Virus record (IMG/VR): IMGVR_UViG_3300032213_000629
Span: 1 to 39,444 of that record
Reading direction: 5' to 3' (one strand)
Source: a virus
Length of the DNA stretch: 39,444 nt
Position 1 is the stretch's first letter. Each line of letters opens with the position of its first letter. The translations under genes were made by a program, and so were the position numbers. Of the stretch, positions 18,670 through 27,540 are shown in pieces. The notes below the pieces were generated by a model that saw only the letters and a list, made by a program, of their open reading frames with translations, had not been told where the DNA came from and ran no database searches.

Positions 18670-20880
18670 TTATACGATAGTACGGGCTATGACATTGACA
18701 ATGCCACCGAAGCCTGTGTAGTTACGGGCAGAAGGGGTAGAACGAGTAAATGTTATTTGTTCAATGGCAACTTCAAGTGGTGAACCACCATTATTAAAGT
18801 CTTGAAAAATTACTGTTTGGCCTTGGGCTTCAATTTCTTCTAGCATATCTAAACGCTGTTTAGCATAGCCTTCAAAGCCTACTAAGTTACCAGTCTTATC
18901 AGTTTCTTTATCATATAAGAATACTGGAATTTGTAATACACGAGCACGGGTAGGTGTAGGTAAAGCCTTAATAGATATACCATTAACTATGGTGCTAGTT
19001 GTAGCATCAGTTGAATTTGGATACAAAATAAGTTTAAATGCAGCATCTTGTGTTGCTTCATTAAACACGCTTGATAAATCAAAGTCATATTCTGATGAAT
19101 CACCTTCGTGAATAGTAGTAATAATTTCATCAGCAGTTTCACCGATTCTATAAATTTCTACTTCACCAACTACTTCTTTAGGTGTACGAATACGGATACG
19201 CTTCCATGCTTTATTCTCAAGGGTGTCATAACGGATGCGAGCAAAACGAATCTGACCCTGAGGAACTAGGTCAGTAGCGTGCTCAAGATATACACCAACA
19301 CCATTGATTGCAAATACTTTGCGGTCTGTTTGTGAATAGATACGAACAGATTGAACAGTAGCGGTAGAGTCAGCAGCAAATACATCTGCTGCCCTAGCAT
19401 AGTTACCAGTAGCAACTGGCTGAGCATAACCAGATAAAGTAATAGGTTGACCTAAGTTAATGCGGTATAAACCAGATTGGGTATTAATAGCAGCAGTAGC
19501 AGTGCAATATAAATATTCATTTCGTGCTTCAAAATCAAGCACTTCATTGGTTGTAGTAAAAGTAATTGGGCCATAGGCTATGTTGCCGTTAATGTCTGTT
19601 GTGCCAATACGCACACCCTTATTAGTGCCAATGGCTACATAATCTCCAAGGTAGCAATATAGTGCAGTTACATACTCACCACGAGGTAGGGTTGCTACGG
19701 TAATAAGAGTTCCTAAAGCACCAGTATTATCTACTGTTAATTTGTAAATGACTGAATGTTCACCCGAATAACCAGCAAGATAAATAGCAGCAGGTCCTTC
19801 AGTTATGCCAGTCCATACCCAATTAGTAGGTACTGTAGTAGAACCACTTATAGCAGTAAGTGTGCTTACATTGATAGTGCTACCTGTGCCCTTGTTGGGG
19901 AAGGTAAGTTCAAAAGATTCAGCATCACCATCTGTATATAAAACTGCAGCAATAATACGGTTTTTTACATATTTTAATTTTATATCTGCTGGTGTTTTAG
20001 TGTTCCAAACATAGTCAGCACTAACCGTGCCAGTGGTTAAATTAATGTCATATACTTTTTCAGATGTAGAAACATAAAGTGTTTGACCATCAGAAGTCTG
20101 TCCTAAAATAGCCTTATAGTTAAGGCTGGCATAGGTAACAAAGTTAGTAACGCTAGAACTTAAATCAATTTTATACATTGCATACACTGGCATAAAGGTA
20201 ATAGCAGTAGCAGTAGCCATAGTTCCCGCACCTGAGCCAGCACTAAGAGTTACCGTGCCTGTGCCAATAGCGGTTACTGTTTGACCTGCCACAATATGTG
20301 TTGCTGCAAATACTTTGTAACCAACAACTATATTAGATGTGCTGGCTACGCTAATAACTGTAGAGCCTGAGGCAGCAGAGGCTGTAGTAGTTGTAGCAAT
20401 TACTGGTTGTTCATCAACAGCAACAATAATATTATTATCTGCATTATTACCAGTAGCAAGGGTTGTCTTACCACGCATTGCTTTAACATTAGTAGTTTTT
20501 CTAAGTAGGCTTAATTCACCTGGAGTCCATGGGTTTACGCCATAACCATCACGATAGCGGAACTTAACTTCATCCATATTACCTTGCAATGGCTCGCTAA
20601 ATAGGATGCCTTCACCATAATGAAATGATGACTGGCTTCTAATCCAATAGCCTGAACCTGAAAGGGTGTGCTCTCCTGGGTCTCTTAATTGGTCCACACG
20701 CTGTGAACGAAACTCAGCAGTCTGTCTTTTGTATGGAGTATTATCTGTAATGGCCATGATGAATGGCATACCAGCAATAGCACAATCAAAAGCGTTAGTG
20801 GTTGGGTCATAGTAAACACCTTGACGACCAGTTAAATCTATATACGGGCGTTCGGTAATATCGGGGGCACGACTAGCCAC
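18670..20880 (-). CDS. Large beta-rich tail protein (nozzle/tail-tube candidate)
   Basis: The 736-aa protein starts at GTG 20880, with a modified copy of the start motif (CTTAAGACATAAGGAGACATAGTG). It is rich in beta strands with repeats of about 60 aa after residue 240 that could form a propeller. An Ig-like insert (about residues 162-230, motif SGSTVISVASTSNIVVGYKV) interrupts the N-terminal part. It lies between tail fibres and lysis genes. Size and place fit the tail nozzle of short-tailed phages, but a baseplate-type protein is also possible. Confidence 0.55.
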   Translation of the reverse strand: MASRAPDITERPYIDLTGRQGVYYDPTTNAFDCAIAGMPFIMAITDNTPYKRQTAEFRSQRVDQLRDPGEHTLSGSGYWIRSQSSFHYGEGILFSEPLQGNMDEVKFRYRDGYGVNPWTPGELSLLRKTTNVKAMRGKTTLATGNNADNNIIVAVDEQPVIATTTTASAASGSTVISVASTSNIVVGYKVFAATHIVAGQTVTAIGTGTVTLSAGSGAGTMATATAITFMPVYAMYKIDLSSSVTNFVTYASLNYKAILGQTSDGQTLYVSTSEKVYDINLTTGTVSADYVWNTKTPADIKLKYVKNRIIAAVLYTDGDAESFELTFPNKGTGSTINVSTLTAISGSTTVPTNWVWTGITEGPAAIYLAGYSGEHSVIYKLTVDNTGALGTLITVATLPRGEYVTALYCYLGDYVAIGTNKGVRIGTTDINGNIAYGPITFTTTNEVLDFEARNEYLYCTATAAINTQSGLYRINLGQPITLSGYAQPVATGNYARAADVFAADSTATVQSVRIYSQTDRKVFAINGVGVYLEHATDLVPQGQIRFARIRYDTLENKAWKRIRIRTPKEVVGEVEIYRIGETADEIITTIHEGDSSEYDFDLSSVFNEATQDAAFKLILYPNSTDATTSTIVNGISIKALPTPTRARVLQIPVFLYDKETDKTGNLVGFEGYAKQRLDMLEEIEAQGQTVIFQDFNNGGSPLEVAIEQITFTRSTPSARNYTGFGGIVNVIARTIV

Positions 20881-20911
20881 TATGTCTCCTTATGTCTTAA
20901 GATAGAAAAAT

Positions 20912-20945
20912 TAGATGAGCAGTTTAAACACATGCTCAGGTGTTT
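20912..20945. repeat. Dispersed hairpin repeat, copy A
   Basis: TGAGCAGTTT-ta-AAACacATGCTCAGGT forms GAGCA (20917-20921) with TGCTC (20933-20937) around a GTTTAAAC palindrome. A near-identical element lies at 39324-39344. On the minus strand ATTTTTCT follows, so it may end the transcript upstream of the 736-aa gene. Confidence 0.55.
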
Positions 20946-20947
20946 TA

Positions 20948-21334
20948 TTAAGCAGAAGGTAGTTCTATTTTAATCCACTCTTGATTTATTTCAGACCATC
21001 TCCATACAAAACCATCTTCAAATGCAGGTTCGGAAATTGGTGGAACCCATTGATAAGTTTCATAATTTAATTTCCAAGTAGGACTTGGTTTTGGTGGTAT
21101 AAAAGCATCAAATGCTTTATCGTATGTATAACCAATTCCAGCAAAATTTTTACGAAATGGTTTACCGCCAGTCTTATGTTTATTTGCCAAAGTGTTATAT
21201 GATGTTTGAAGCCATTTTCCACCCATACCAAGTTCATTTGCAAGGTAATCTTCGCCTCTATTTTCAACTTCATCGGGTACAACAACAACATTGATTACTA
21301 TGTTGTTTTCATCTATTTTTGCAAAGTGTGCCAT
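20948..21334 (-). CDS. Tail-associated protein of a widespread marine-phage type, 128 aa
   Basis: The start MAHFAKIDENNIVINVVVV, then GKWLQTSYNTL, RKNFAGIGYTYDKAFDAFIPPKPSPTW and EDGFVWRW match a structural protein family common in cyanophages and other aquatic phages, where it sits beside tail fibre genes. Function unknown; a fibre assembly or tip role is likely. AAGGAAATAAC precedes the start. Confidence 0.7.
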   Translation of the reverse strand: MAHFAKIDENNIVINVVVVPDEVENRGEDYLANELGMGGKWLQTSYNTLANKHKTGGKPFRKNFAGIGYTYDKAFDAFIPPKPSPTWKLNYETYQWVPPISEPAFEDGFVWRWSEINQEWIKIELPSA

Positions 21335-21344
21335 TGTTATTTCC

Positions 21345-22886
21345 TTACCATGTAATACTGCCAGTAGCAGTAAAATCGTAGATGTAATATGAACCTGATG
21401 TTGTGACTGTTGGTGAGCCAGTTGTTGAAGAAGCCTGTGTTAGTGTTTTAAGAATAATTCTTCCTGAACCACCAGTACCACCATTGTAAGGACCAGACCG
21501 AGCAGCACCACCACCACCACCAGTATTTGCAGTTCCAGGGTCGCCATCATTACCACCACCGCCACCACCAAATGATGTAGCACCAGTACCTGATTGACCA
21601 ACATTGTTACCACGACCACCACGACCACCACCACAAACACCAATAGATTTAATTGCATCTGTGACTCCAGCACCACCATTACCACCACCGCTTGCAGCAG
21701 TTCCAGCAGCACTCATACCACCACCACCACCACCTGAACGATTTCCGCCAGCGATAGCACCGTTGTAGCCTACGGAACCTACACCGCCAGAACCAGTTCC
21801 TATTGCGTCACCAGAATCGCCACCACCGCAACCACCATTTTGTCCTTCGCCATCATTACCGCCACCGCCACCACCACCTACAACAGTAAGTGTACTAACG
21901 GTAGTTCCGCCTTGATGGATTCTTGATAGGTTTCCAGGGTCGCCATAACCAAAACTTCCAGGTGAGCCAGGTTGTCCAGCACCACCTGCGCCAACTTGAA
22001 TACTATATGTTCCTGTTGGCGCAGTATATGCACCAGTAATATAACCACCAGCACCACCACCGCCACCACCGTCACCAGCAGGGTTAGATTCTCCCCCACC
22101 ACCACCGCCACCACCTGCAAGTATTACATAGTCAAAAGTAACTAAAGTTGGCACAGTTATAGAATTAGTTGCAGAACTTTCTGCACTAGTTCCATTTGCA
22201 TTAGTGGCTTTTACTTTAAATGTGTATGCATTACCAGCAGTAAGTGCACTTGCTCCAGTAAATGTGTATGAAGTAGAACTTGTTGTTGCTGCAGTTCTTG
22301 ATGTTTGTGCTGTAGTTCCATTTAAATATGGTGTAATTGTAATAGCAGAAAGATTTTTGCCACCAGTGGCACCAAGTGTCCAAGTTACCGTAACATCAAC
22401 AGTTGTACTTGAAGTTGATGCTGTTCCAATAGTTGGGATTTGTGGGAGAGTTGTTACTGTAACTGCTGGTGCATTAGGTGTATTAACAGTAGTACCAAAA
22501 TTGTTTTGTGCATTACCGTAAACAATAAAAGATGTTGCTGGTGTTAAACCAGCAACAGTTACTGTTGTGCCAGAACTATTTCCAGAAAACCCACCTGTTG
22601 TTGTATAAGCATTATATCTAGTAGGTGTTCCCCCGCCAGAACCTGGCGTAAATACAACCGTTAATGAACCACCACTTTCATAAGCAACATTTCCAACATC
22701 AGTTGGTGTTGCTATAGATGGCGTTGCTGGTGGTGCAGAGGATGCTACCCATTGTGTACCATTGTAAATCTCAAGGATTTCAAGTTGACCATTGTAATAA
22801 GTATCGCCAATTATTGGACCAGATGGGCGACCAGCAGTATTACCTGATGGGATTCCGCCTTTTTGAGGAAATTGTTGAATTGCCAT
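21345..22886 (-). CDS. Glycine-rich tail adhesin with fibronectin domains
   Basis: The 513-aa protein has a short N-terminal module ending YNGTQWV (about residue 47), two fibronectin-III-like beta domains (about 55-150 and 150-250) and a glycine-rich C-terminal domain (about 255-480) made of GGGG and GGAGG stretches, then a beta-rich end. Glycine-rich tips of this kind bind host receptors in other phages. The ATG overlaps the stop of the upstream small gene as TAATG. Confidence 0.72.
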   Translation of the reverse strand: MAIQQFPQKGGIPSGNTAGRPSGPIIGDTYYNGQLEILEIYNGTQWVASSAPPATPSIATPTDVGNVAYESGGSLTVVFTPGSGGGTPTRYNAYTTTGGFSGNSSGTTVTVAGLTPATSFIVYGNAQNNFGTTVNTPNAPAVTVTTLPQIPTIGTASTSSTTVDVTVTWTLGATGGKNLSAITITPYLNGTTAQTSRTAATTSSTSYTFTGASALTAGNAYTFKVKATNANGTSAESSATNSITVPTLVTFDYVILAGGGGGGGGESNPAGDGGGGGGAGGYITGAYTAPTGTYSIQVGAGGAGQPGSPGSFGYGDPGNLSRIHQGGTTVSTLTVVGGGGGGGNDGEGQNGGCGGGDSGDAIGTGSGGVGSVGYNGAIAGGNRSGGGGGGMSAAGTAASGGGNGGAGVTDAIKSIGVCGGGRGGRGNNVGQSGTGATSFGGGGGGNDGDPGTANTGGGGGAARSGPYNGGTGGSGRIILKTLTQASSTTGSPTVTTSGSYYIYDFTATGSITW

Positions 22887-23200
22887 TATACTATCTCCAC
22901 TCCGCTAATGTGAATTGATACTGCAGTAGTTGATGCAAACCCAGTAATTATTTTAGGTGTTGCATTAGCAGGTATAACTTGCTTAAGGTCAAAACCTATA
23001 AGCGAGTTAGCAGGAATTGATACCGCAGGAACAATCGTTACGCCATCAATAGCAATGGTTGCTGTTGATGCTGAGGTTGCTGCATTAGATAACACAATGT
23101 TTGAAACAACAGTTGTAGTAGTTGTTGTTGGCACTGTATATAGTGTTGCACTTGAAGTGGCTGCTGCTGTTCTAGCAAGAGCCTTAGTTGTTGTAGCCAT
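22886..23200 (-). CDS. Small beta-rich virion protein, 104 aa
   Basis: The chain is rich in Thr, Ala and Val with alternating strands (TTTTTVVSNIVLSNA) and resembles short head-decoration or fibre-associated proteins of aquatic phages. It lies between the fibre and the glycine-rich adhesin. AAAGGTAG precedes the start. The exact role is not known. Confidence 0.55.
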   Translation of the reverse strand: MATTTKALARTAAATSSATLYTVPTTTTTTVVSNIVLSNAATSASTATIAIDGVTIVPAVSIPANSLIGFDLKQVIPANATPKIITGFASTTAVSIHISGVEIV

Positions 23201-23218
23201 TAGTTACTACCTTTCTTT

Positions 23219-24892
23219 TTAGAGAGCGCCCATGAGATTGAGCGTTTGATAATCTTTAATACTTCCAAAAGCACCTGCTGCAGATAAGTTAATGTCTCCG
23301 CTGGCAGTTACCGTTCCAGTTAATGTTGGGGCTGTACCAAATACTAAAGAACCAGAACCAGTTTCATCTGAAATAATACCAGCAAGTTCAGTAGATGTAG
23401 TTGCAGAAAATACTGATAATTTATCTGATGTTTTAGTAAGAGTTGCAGATGAAGGTATAGTAGTTGAGTTAATAGTCAAGCCAGCAATGTTGGTATATGT
23501 AGTACCAGATGCAATAATTTGACTACCAAGAGTAGGTGCTGAGTATGCGCTTGTAGAGTTAATTGCTACCCAAGCAGAACCTGACCATACAGACATAATT
23601 CCAGTTACTGAATTAAAGTACATAGCACCAGTAATAAGTGCATTGCCATCGTTATCTACTGTTGGAGCAGTTGTCTTAGAACCTAAGTATCTATCATCAA
23701 AGTTATCATAGGTTGCAGCAGCATCTGTAGCACTAGAAGCAGCAGCCGTTGCGCTTGCAGAAGCACTAGTTGCAGAAGTAGCAGCAGCACTTGCTGAAGC
23801 AGCAGCAGAAGTTGCAGAAGTTGCTGCAGCGGTTGCTTGAGTAGTAGCAGTAGTTGCTGATGTTGCAGCAGCAGAGGCTGAAACAGCAGCACTGGTTGCA
23901 CTTGTGGCAGCAGCGGTTGCACTAGCAGCAGAAGCGGTTGCAGAATTTGCTGAAGAAGTAGCAGATGTGGCTGCACTAGTAGCACTTGTAGCAGCAGCAG
24001 AAACACTTGCAGCCATTGTGCTGGCTGAGGTGGCTGCTGAATTAGCACTAGTTAAAGCATTTGATGCTGATGTTGCAGCACTTGATGCTGAGGTAGCAGC
24101 AGAGGCTGCGCTAGTAGAAGCAGCGGTTGCTGAGCCAAGAATAGAATCTACATAATCTTTAGGCGCAGCAGATGATGCTGACATACCTGCAGATGAAAGA
24201 CCAGTAATAACTGGGCTGCCTGAGATAGTAGGGCTAGTTAAAGTTTTGTTAGTTAATGTTTGAATAAGAGTGTCAAGAACAACTGTACCTGTAGCGTTAG
24301 GTAAAGTAATAGTTCTATCAGCCGTTGGGTCAGTTACTGTTAATGTTGTTTCATAGGCATCTTCAGTAGCACCTTCAAATACAATGCTTGTAGCAATACC
24401 TGGAGTTCCTGTAATAGTAGGAGAAACCAAAGTTTTGTTGCTAAGGGATTGTGTCTTAAGAGTTCCAACTACTACACCTTCGCCAGTAACAATACCGTGA
24501 ACATGGGTTTGATTAGCCAAGTCCATAATAGTTTGGTCTGCATCATAACCACGGGCTGCTTCGTGAGTTTTTGTTTCTTTAAAATCACGGCCTGATACAG
24601 CATGGCGAACAGATACACCAGCAGAGTGTGCTAATGCTTGAGTGTTATCTTGGCCACGGGTTACTGTAAGAGTAGTGCCTGAGGTAGCGGTAACAGTTAT
24701 TACTTCTTCACGAGAAGTGTCTGGTTCAAGAACTAATGTATATGGAGTAGAAGATGGATAACCTGCTACTGAGCCAACAATAATAGTTCCACTGGCACCT
24801 TGTGAGGATGCTGAAATGGATGCAGTGAGTGTTGTCTCAACTGCAATAGCGGAATAATTCCGCTGTAATACGCCTGGGTCGCCTGCTGCCAT
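23219..24892 (-). CDS. Tail fibre with Ala-Ser coiled-coil stalk
   Basis: The 557-aa protein starts MAAGDPGVLQRNYSAIAVE. An N-terminal beta domain (about 25-105) carries a strand-rich unit ending TVTRGQDNTQA. Repeats ending NKTL...SPTI follow (about 150-235). Then comes a long stalk of AATSATSA-type repeats (about 255-400), expected to form a trimeric coiled coil, and a C-terminal module starting DDRYLG. A short-tail side fibre is the best fit. Confidence 0.78.
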   Translation of the reverse strand: MAAGDPGVLQRNYSAIAVETTLTASISASSQGASGTIIVGSVAGYPSSTPYTLVLEPDTSREEVITVTATSGTTLTVTRGQDNTQALAHSAGVSVRHAVSGRDFKETKTHEAARGYDADQTIMDLANQTHVHGIVTGEGVVVGTLKTQSLSNKTLVSPTITGTPGIATSIVFEGATEDAYETTLTVTDPTADRTITLPNATGTVVLDTLIQTLTNKTLTSPTISGSPVITGLSSAGMSASSAAPKDYVDSILGSATAASTSAASAATSASSAATSASNALTSANSAATSASTMAASVSAAATSATSAATSATSSANSATASAASATAAATSATSAAVSASAAATSATTATTQATAAATSATSAAASASAAATSATSASASATAAASSATDAAATYDNFDDRYLGSKTTAPTVDNDGNALITGAMYFNSVTGIMSVWSGSAWVAINSTSAYSAPTLGSQIIASGTTYTNIAGLTINSTTIPSSATLTKTSDKLSVFSATTSTELAGIISDETGSGSLVFGTAPTLTGTVTASGDINLSAAGAFGSIKDYQTLNLMGAL

Positions 24893-24901
24893 AGGGTTGC
24901 C

Positions 24902-25816
24902 TTATCTCTGGTGGTGTGAACGAATTGGATATTGACGGCGTAAGTTATCCGCCACTTCATTTAAACGAGTTGTATAAACATTGAACAAGAAGCGTGCTGC
25001 GTTTTCACCACTTCGTGCTCCACGCTGATTGTCAAGCACATCTGCTTCTGCAGATAATGGACCCAAGCGTGAGGGGTCTAAGAAGGAAACCATACGGAAG
25101 GCTGCGCCATATACAACGACATCCTCAGCGTATGAAGGTAATCCAGTTACTGTTACAAAATCTTGTGAATTAGTTGTTGTTAAATCAAATAATGTTGGGC
25201 GCTTTGCATAAACCACATTGACTGTTCGCCCTGGAACAATAGGTGAGAATACTGAAAGTGTTTTACCTAAGTTGCCATCAGTGCCCCATGTTGCTGCATC
25301 TGCTGCACGGTCTAATTGCCATGCACGAACAGGTAGCCATTCACGAGATGGGCCAATGGTATGGTGTGTAAGGTTTAAAATTTGTTCTACTGTATCTGGC
25401 ATATCATAAGTTGTACGGGCTGCAACATAACTAAATGTTGTATGGCCTACGCCAAATATCTGAGGATACATAGCATCAAGAGTATTGTTAATAGCCTTCT
25501 TAACTTCACTGCGAGGAAACACAGGGGCTACAGTAATCTTAGCGTTAGCAGCATGAGTAACTACAGAACTACCACGGGCACCACGGCCCCAAGGTGAAAT
25601 AGTAACTGTGTTATCTACATTGCTAGTGTTATGAACATACATAAGTTCATCATCTACTTGAATAAAGCCACGGCTAATAACAGTAGCATCATGCACATAT
25701 AGCGTAGTGCTAGATGTAGTTGCACTTGATGTTAGCCAAGTAGTTGATTCTGTATTAAGACTATAACCATGAAGGAGTGTATCAACTCGTTGCGTAATTT
25801 CTTCAAATGAACTCAC
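24902..25816 (-). CDS. Head-tail connector / tail-tube A-like protein
   Basis: The 304-aa protein starts at GTG 25816 with AAGGAG upstream. Its N-terminus is helical (FEEITQRVDTLLHGYSL), followed by a beta domain (DDELMYVHNTSNVDN) and a helical-beta end (YAEDVVVYGAAFRMVSFLD). Position after the capsid genes and before fibres suits a tail-tube adaptor of short-tailed phages. Not firmly recognised. Confidence 0.5.
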   Translation of the reverse strand: MSSFEEITQRVDTLLHGYSLNTESTTWLTSSATTSSTTLYVHDATVISRGFIQVDDELMYVHNTSNVDNTVTISPWGRGARGSSVVTHAANAKITVAPVFPRSEVKKAINNTLDAMYPQIFGVGHTTFSYVAARTTYDMPDTVEQILNLTHHTIGPSREWLPVRAWQLDRAADAATWGTDGNLGKTLSVFSPIVPGRTVNVVYAKRPTLFDLTTTNSQDFVTVTGLPSYAEDVVVYGAAFRMVSFLDPSRLGPLSAEADVLDNQRGARSGENAARFLFNVYTTRLNEVADNLRRQYPIRSHHQR

Positions 25817-26088
25817 AGGTCAATGCTCCTTAAGGCTGATACTGCTGATTTGTTGGTAGTGCCTGCAATTTCATTGCATACTGCGTTTAAACCTTTAAAG
25901 TCTGCAGGTGAACGAGTTGAACTTGCCTTATAGTTAAGGGCAGCAACAAGGCTTTTATTAGTTGTACCAGCCCAAGTATTAGCAGCAGATTGTGCTTCTT
26001 TAAAAGCGGTACGGTCTGGATATGTTCCTGAATTAGCAAGTCTATTTAGTTCAGCAACAAATGTTGAACCATCATAACCTGTAGCCAT
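25813..26088 (-). CDS. Small protein with internal duplication, 91 aa
   Basis: Two halves repeat the pattern WAGTTNKSLVAALN and IAGTTNKSAVSAL, about 40 residues apart, so the protein arose by tandem duplication. It overlaps the connector gene by 4 bases. Possible neck or completion protein; no family recognised. Confidence 0.6.
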   Translation of the reverse strand: MATGYDGSTFVAELNRLANSGTYPDRTAFKEAQSAANTWAGTTNKSLVAALNYKASSTRSPADFKGLNAVCNEIAGTTNKSAVSALRSIDL

Positions 26089-26090
26089 AA

Positions 26091-26390
26091 TTATTTACCT
26101 TTATTTCTTTTAGATATTGCTGCTGCTTTACTTTTAGCATCTGATTTTGAACTTGCACCCCAAGCCTGTAAAGATAAAAGAAGTCTTGTTGGCTCACCAT
26201 TTGGTTTGCGTTCAGGTCCTGAAGCACTACCCATACGGGCTAAGAATGAGGCTCTACGAGGGTTATCACCGCTTTTAACGGGTGCTTTTAGGTTCATACC
26301 TTGCTTTTTTGCAGAGGCTCTACCTTTGGCATTTAAACCACCTTTAGGATTTTTACCTTCTTTGCGTTGCCATGCTGCACTTGCCATCAT
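26091..26390 (-). CDS. DUF6321-like basic protein, 99 aa
   Basis: The pattern GGLNAKGRASAKKQGMNLKAP, later SFLARMGSASGPERKPNGEPT, matches the DUF6321 family of phage proteins, small basic proteins found beside head and tail genes. The chain is rich in Lys and Arg, so it may bind DNA or RNA. Two ATGs, 26390 and 26387, are possible. The start overlaps the stop of the preceding gene. Confidence 0.65.
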   Translation of the reverse strand: MMASAAWQRKEGKNPKGGLNAKGRASAKKQGMNLKAPVKSGDNPRRASFLARMGSASGPERKPNGEPTRLLLSLQAWGASSKSDAKSKAAAISKRNKGK

Positions 26391-26530
26391 TTACCTGCCT
26401 TAATAATTTCTTTAGTCTTAGGGTCAAGGCGTGTTTTTTCAGTGCCGTTCTTTCTAAGAATAACAATTACTCCATCACGCATAATAGATTTATTAAATCC
26501 ATCATGGCGTTTGCGTTGACCCGATGACAT
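26387..26530 (-). CDS. Basic microprotein, 47 aa
   Basis: Reading from the ATG at 26530 the product begins MSSGQRKRHDGFNKSIMRDG and ends KEIIKAGK. The middle predicts two short strands (GVIVILRKNG). Stop and start overlap with both neighbours as ATGA-type junctions. Likely a conserved phage microprotein; function unknown. Confidence 0.5.
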   Translation of the reverse strand: MSSGQRKRHDGFNKSIMRDGVIVILRKNGTEKTRLDPKTKEIIKAGK

Positions 26531-26679
26531 TACTTTTTCTTCGCTTTCTTTGCTTCGCTCATAGCAATGGCTATGGCTTGTTTGCGAGAAGTTACCTTTG
26601 GTCCTTTTTTAGAACCTGAATGTAATGAACCAGATTTAAACTCTTTCATTACTTTGGCAACTTTCTTTGCAGACTTCAT
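26530..26679 (-). CDS. DUF6496-like basic microprotein, 49 aa
   Basis: The pattern VMKEFKSGSLHSGSKKGPKV, then RKQAIAIAMSEAKK, matches the DUF6496 family of short basic phage proteins. Nearly a third of the residues are Lys or Arg. It lies in a run of overlapping basic microproteins between the proteasome-like gene and the connector genes. Confidence 0.65.
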   Translation of the reverse strand: MKSAKKVAKVMKEFKSGSLHSGSKKGPKVTSRKQAIAIAMSEAKKAKKK

Positions 26680-26810
26680 TAGTTCTTGTTACCTTTTACT
26701 TCAACAGGTGCCGAACCAACTTCACGCCCCCCAATGCCATAAGGGTTAATTGTTCCAAAGTTGTCGTCTTGGTTAACTGTCTTTGTTCCACATCCACATT
26801 CTTTACACAT
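26679..26810 (-). CDS. Cysteine-rich microprotein, 43 aa
   Basis: CKECGC at residues 2-7 is a possible metal site at the extreme N-terminus; the rest is Gly- and Asn-rich. It shares its stop with the start of the next gene (TAATG). No family recognised. Confidence 0.42.
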   Translation of the reverse strand: MCKECGCGTKTVNQDDNFGTINPYGIGGREVGSAPVEVKGNKN

Positions 26811-26811
26811 G

Positions 26812-26976
26812 TTACTTGCCCTTCTTTTTCATAAGAATTGACATGCCTTTTTTTACTTCCTTTTTAACCTGAGCCTTTGATTCACCTTTTTTGCGCTCTA
26901 ATGCTTTTTGAACTCTTGATTCAGTTTTTTCGTATGCTGCGTATGCTGCTTTTTTGCTTGGCTTTTTTGCTGCCAT
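26812..26976 (-). CDS. Lysine-rich microprotein, 54 aa
   Basis: The product begins MAAKKPSKKAAYAAYEKTE and is about one-third lysine with a helical pattern, like small DNA-condensing proteins. The start has AAAAGGAA upstream. It overlaps the proteasome-like gene by 56 bases in another frame; both frames look genuine. Confidence 0.52.
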   Translation of the reverse strand: MAAKKPSKKAAYAAYEKTESRVQKALERKKGESKAQVKKEVKKGMSILMKKKGK

Positions 26977-27538
26977 TTTGATTCCTTTTCTGTGAGATTA
27001 CCTTGATGTCTCCACCGACACTTATGTTGTAATCAGCGGAAATTTTGATTGCTCTACGGGCTGCAAACTCTGCGCTCTTAATTGAAGTTTTGCTAAAGCC
27101 TGTTGCTAACGCACCTAGGGCTAAACTGCCACCGCTACCTACAGCATATAAACCACGGTCATCTCGTGACCAAAGGTAATCATGGTCAACTTCATAAATA
27201 ATACCGTTCAAACATATTAGGGCATCAAACCCTGCTTCTTTATCTTCTTTACTAGCACCATGATAACCATTATCAGACATCACTTCTCTAAGAGAAGGTA
27301 AGACTTTGGTTTGCATAAAAATATCTATTGGCATTGTTTTAATTAATTTAGGAGGGTTCCATAAAAAGTTTGCTATGTTGCCAGCGATAGCATCTCCTGA
27401 GAAGGCAAACACATAGTCGCCCTTCTTTACAACTTTATCTTGTCCTTTGGCATAATACGGTTTATCATCGTAGGTAGTCACAGAATCTGCAGCAATTAAT
27501 GCCCAGTCTTTTCCTTGGATACCAACAATGGCAGTCAT
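26921..27538 (-). CDS. Proteasome beta-subunit-like Ntn hydrolase
   Basis: The 205-aa protein starts MTAIVGIQGKDWALIAADSV. Counting from the threonine after the initiator methionine as residue 1, an aspartate falls at 17 (AADS) and a lysine at 34, close to the Thr1, Asp17, Lys33 catalytic set of proteasome beta subunits; AVGSGGSLALGALATG matches the conserved GSGG turn. There is no propeptide, as in HslV-type enzymes. It sits two genes from the capsid gene, so it could process the prohead or degrade host proteins (inference). The C-terminal tail is basic and poor in structure. Confidence 0.78.
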   Translation of the reverse strand: MTAIVGIQGKDWALIAADSVTTYDDKPYYAKGQDKVVKKGDYVFAFSGDAIAGNIANFLWNPPKLIKTMPIDIFMQTKVLPSLREVMSDNGYHGASKEDKEAGFDALICLNGIIYEVDHDYLWSRDDRGLYAVGSGGSLALGALATGFSKTSIKSAEFAARRAIKISADYNISVGGDIKVISQKRNQNGSKKAKQKSSIRSIRKN

Positions 27539-27540
27539 GC

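Noticed and set aside
21440-22120. Val-Leu-rich frames within the adhesin
   Set aside because: Other-frame readings of glycine codon runs.
23683-24155. Long Leu-Gln-rich and Ala-rich frames within the tail fibre
   Set aside because: They are other-frame readings of the Ala-Ser repeat codons.
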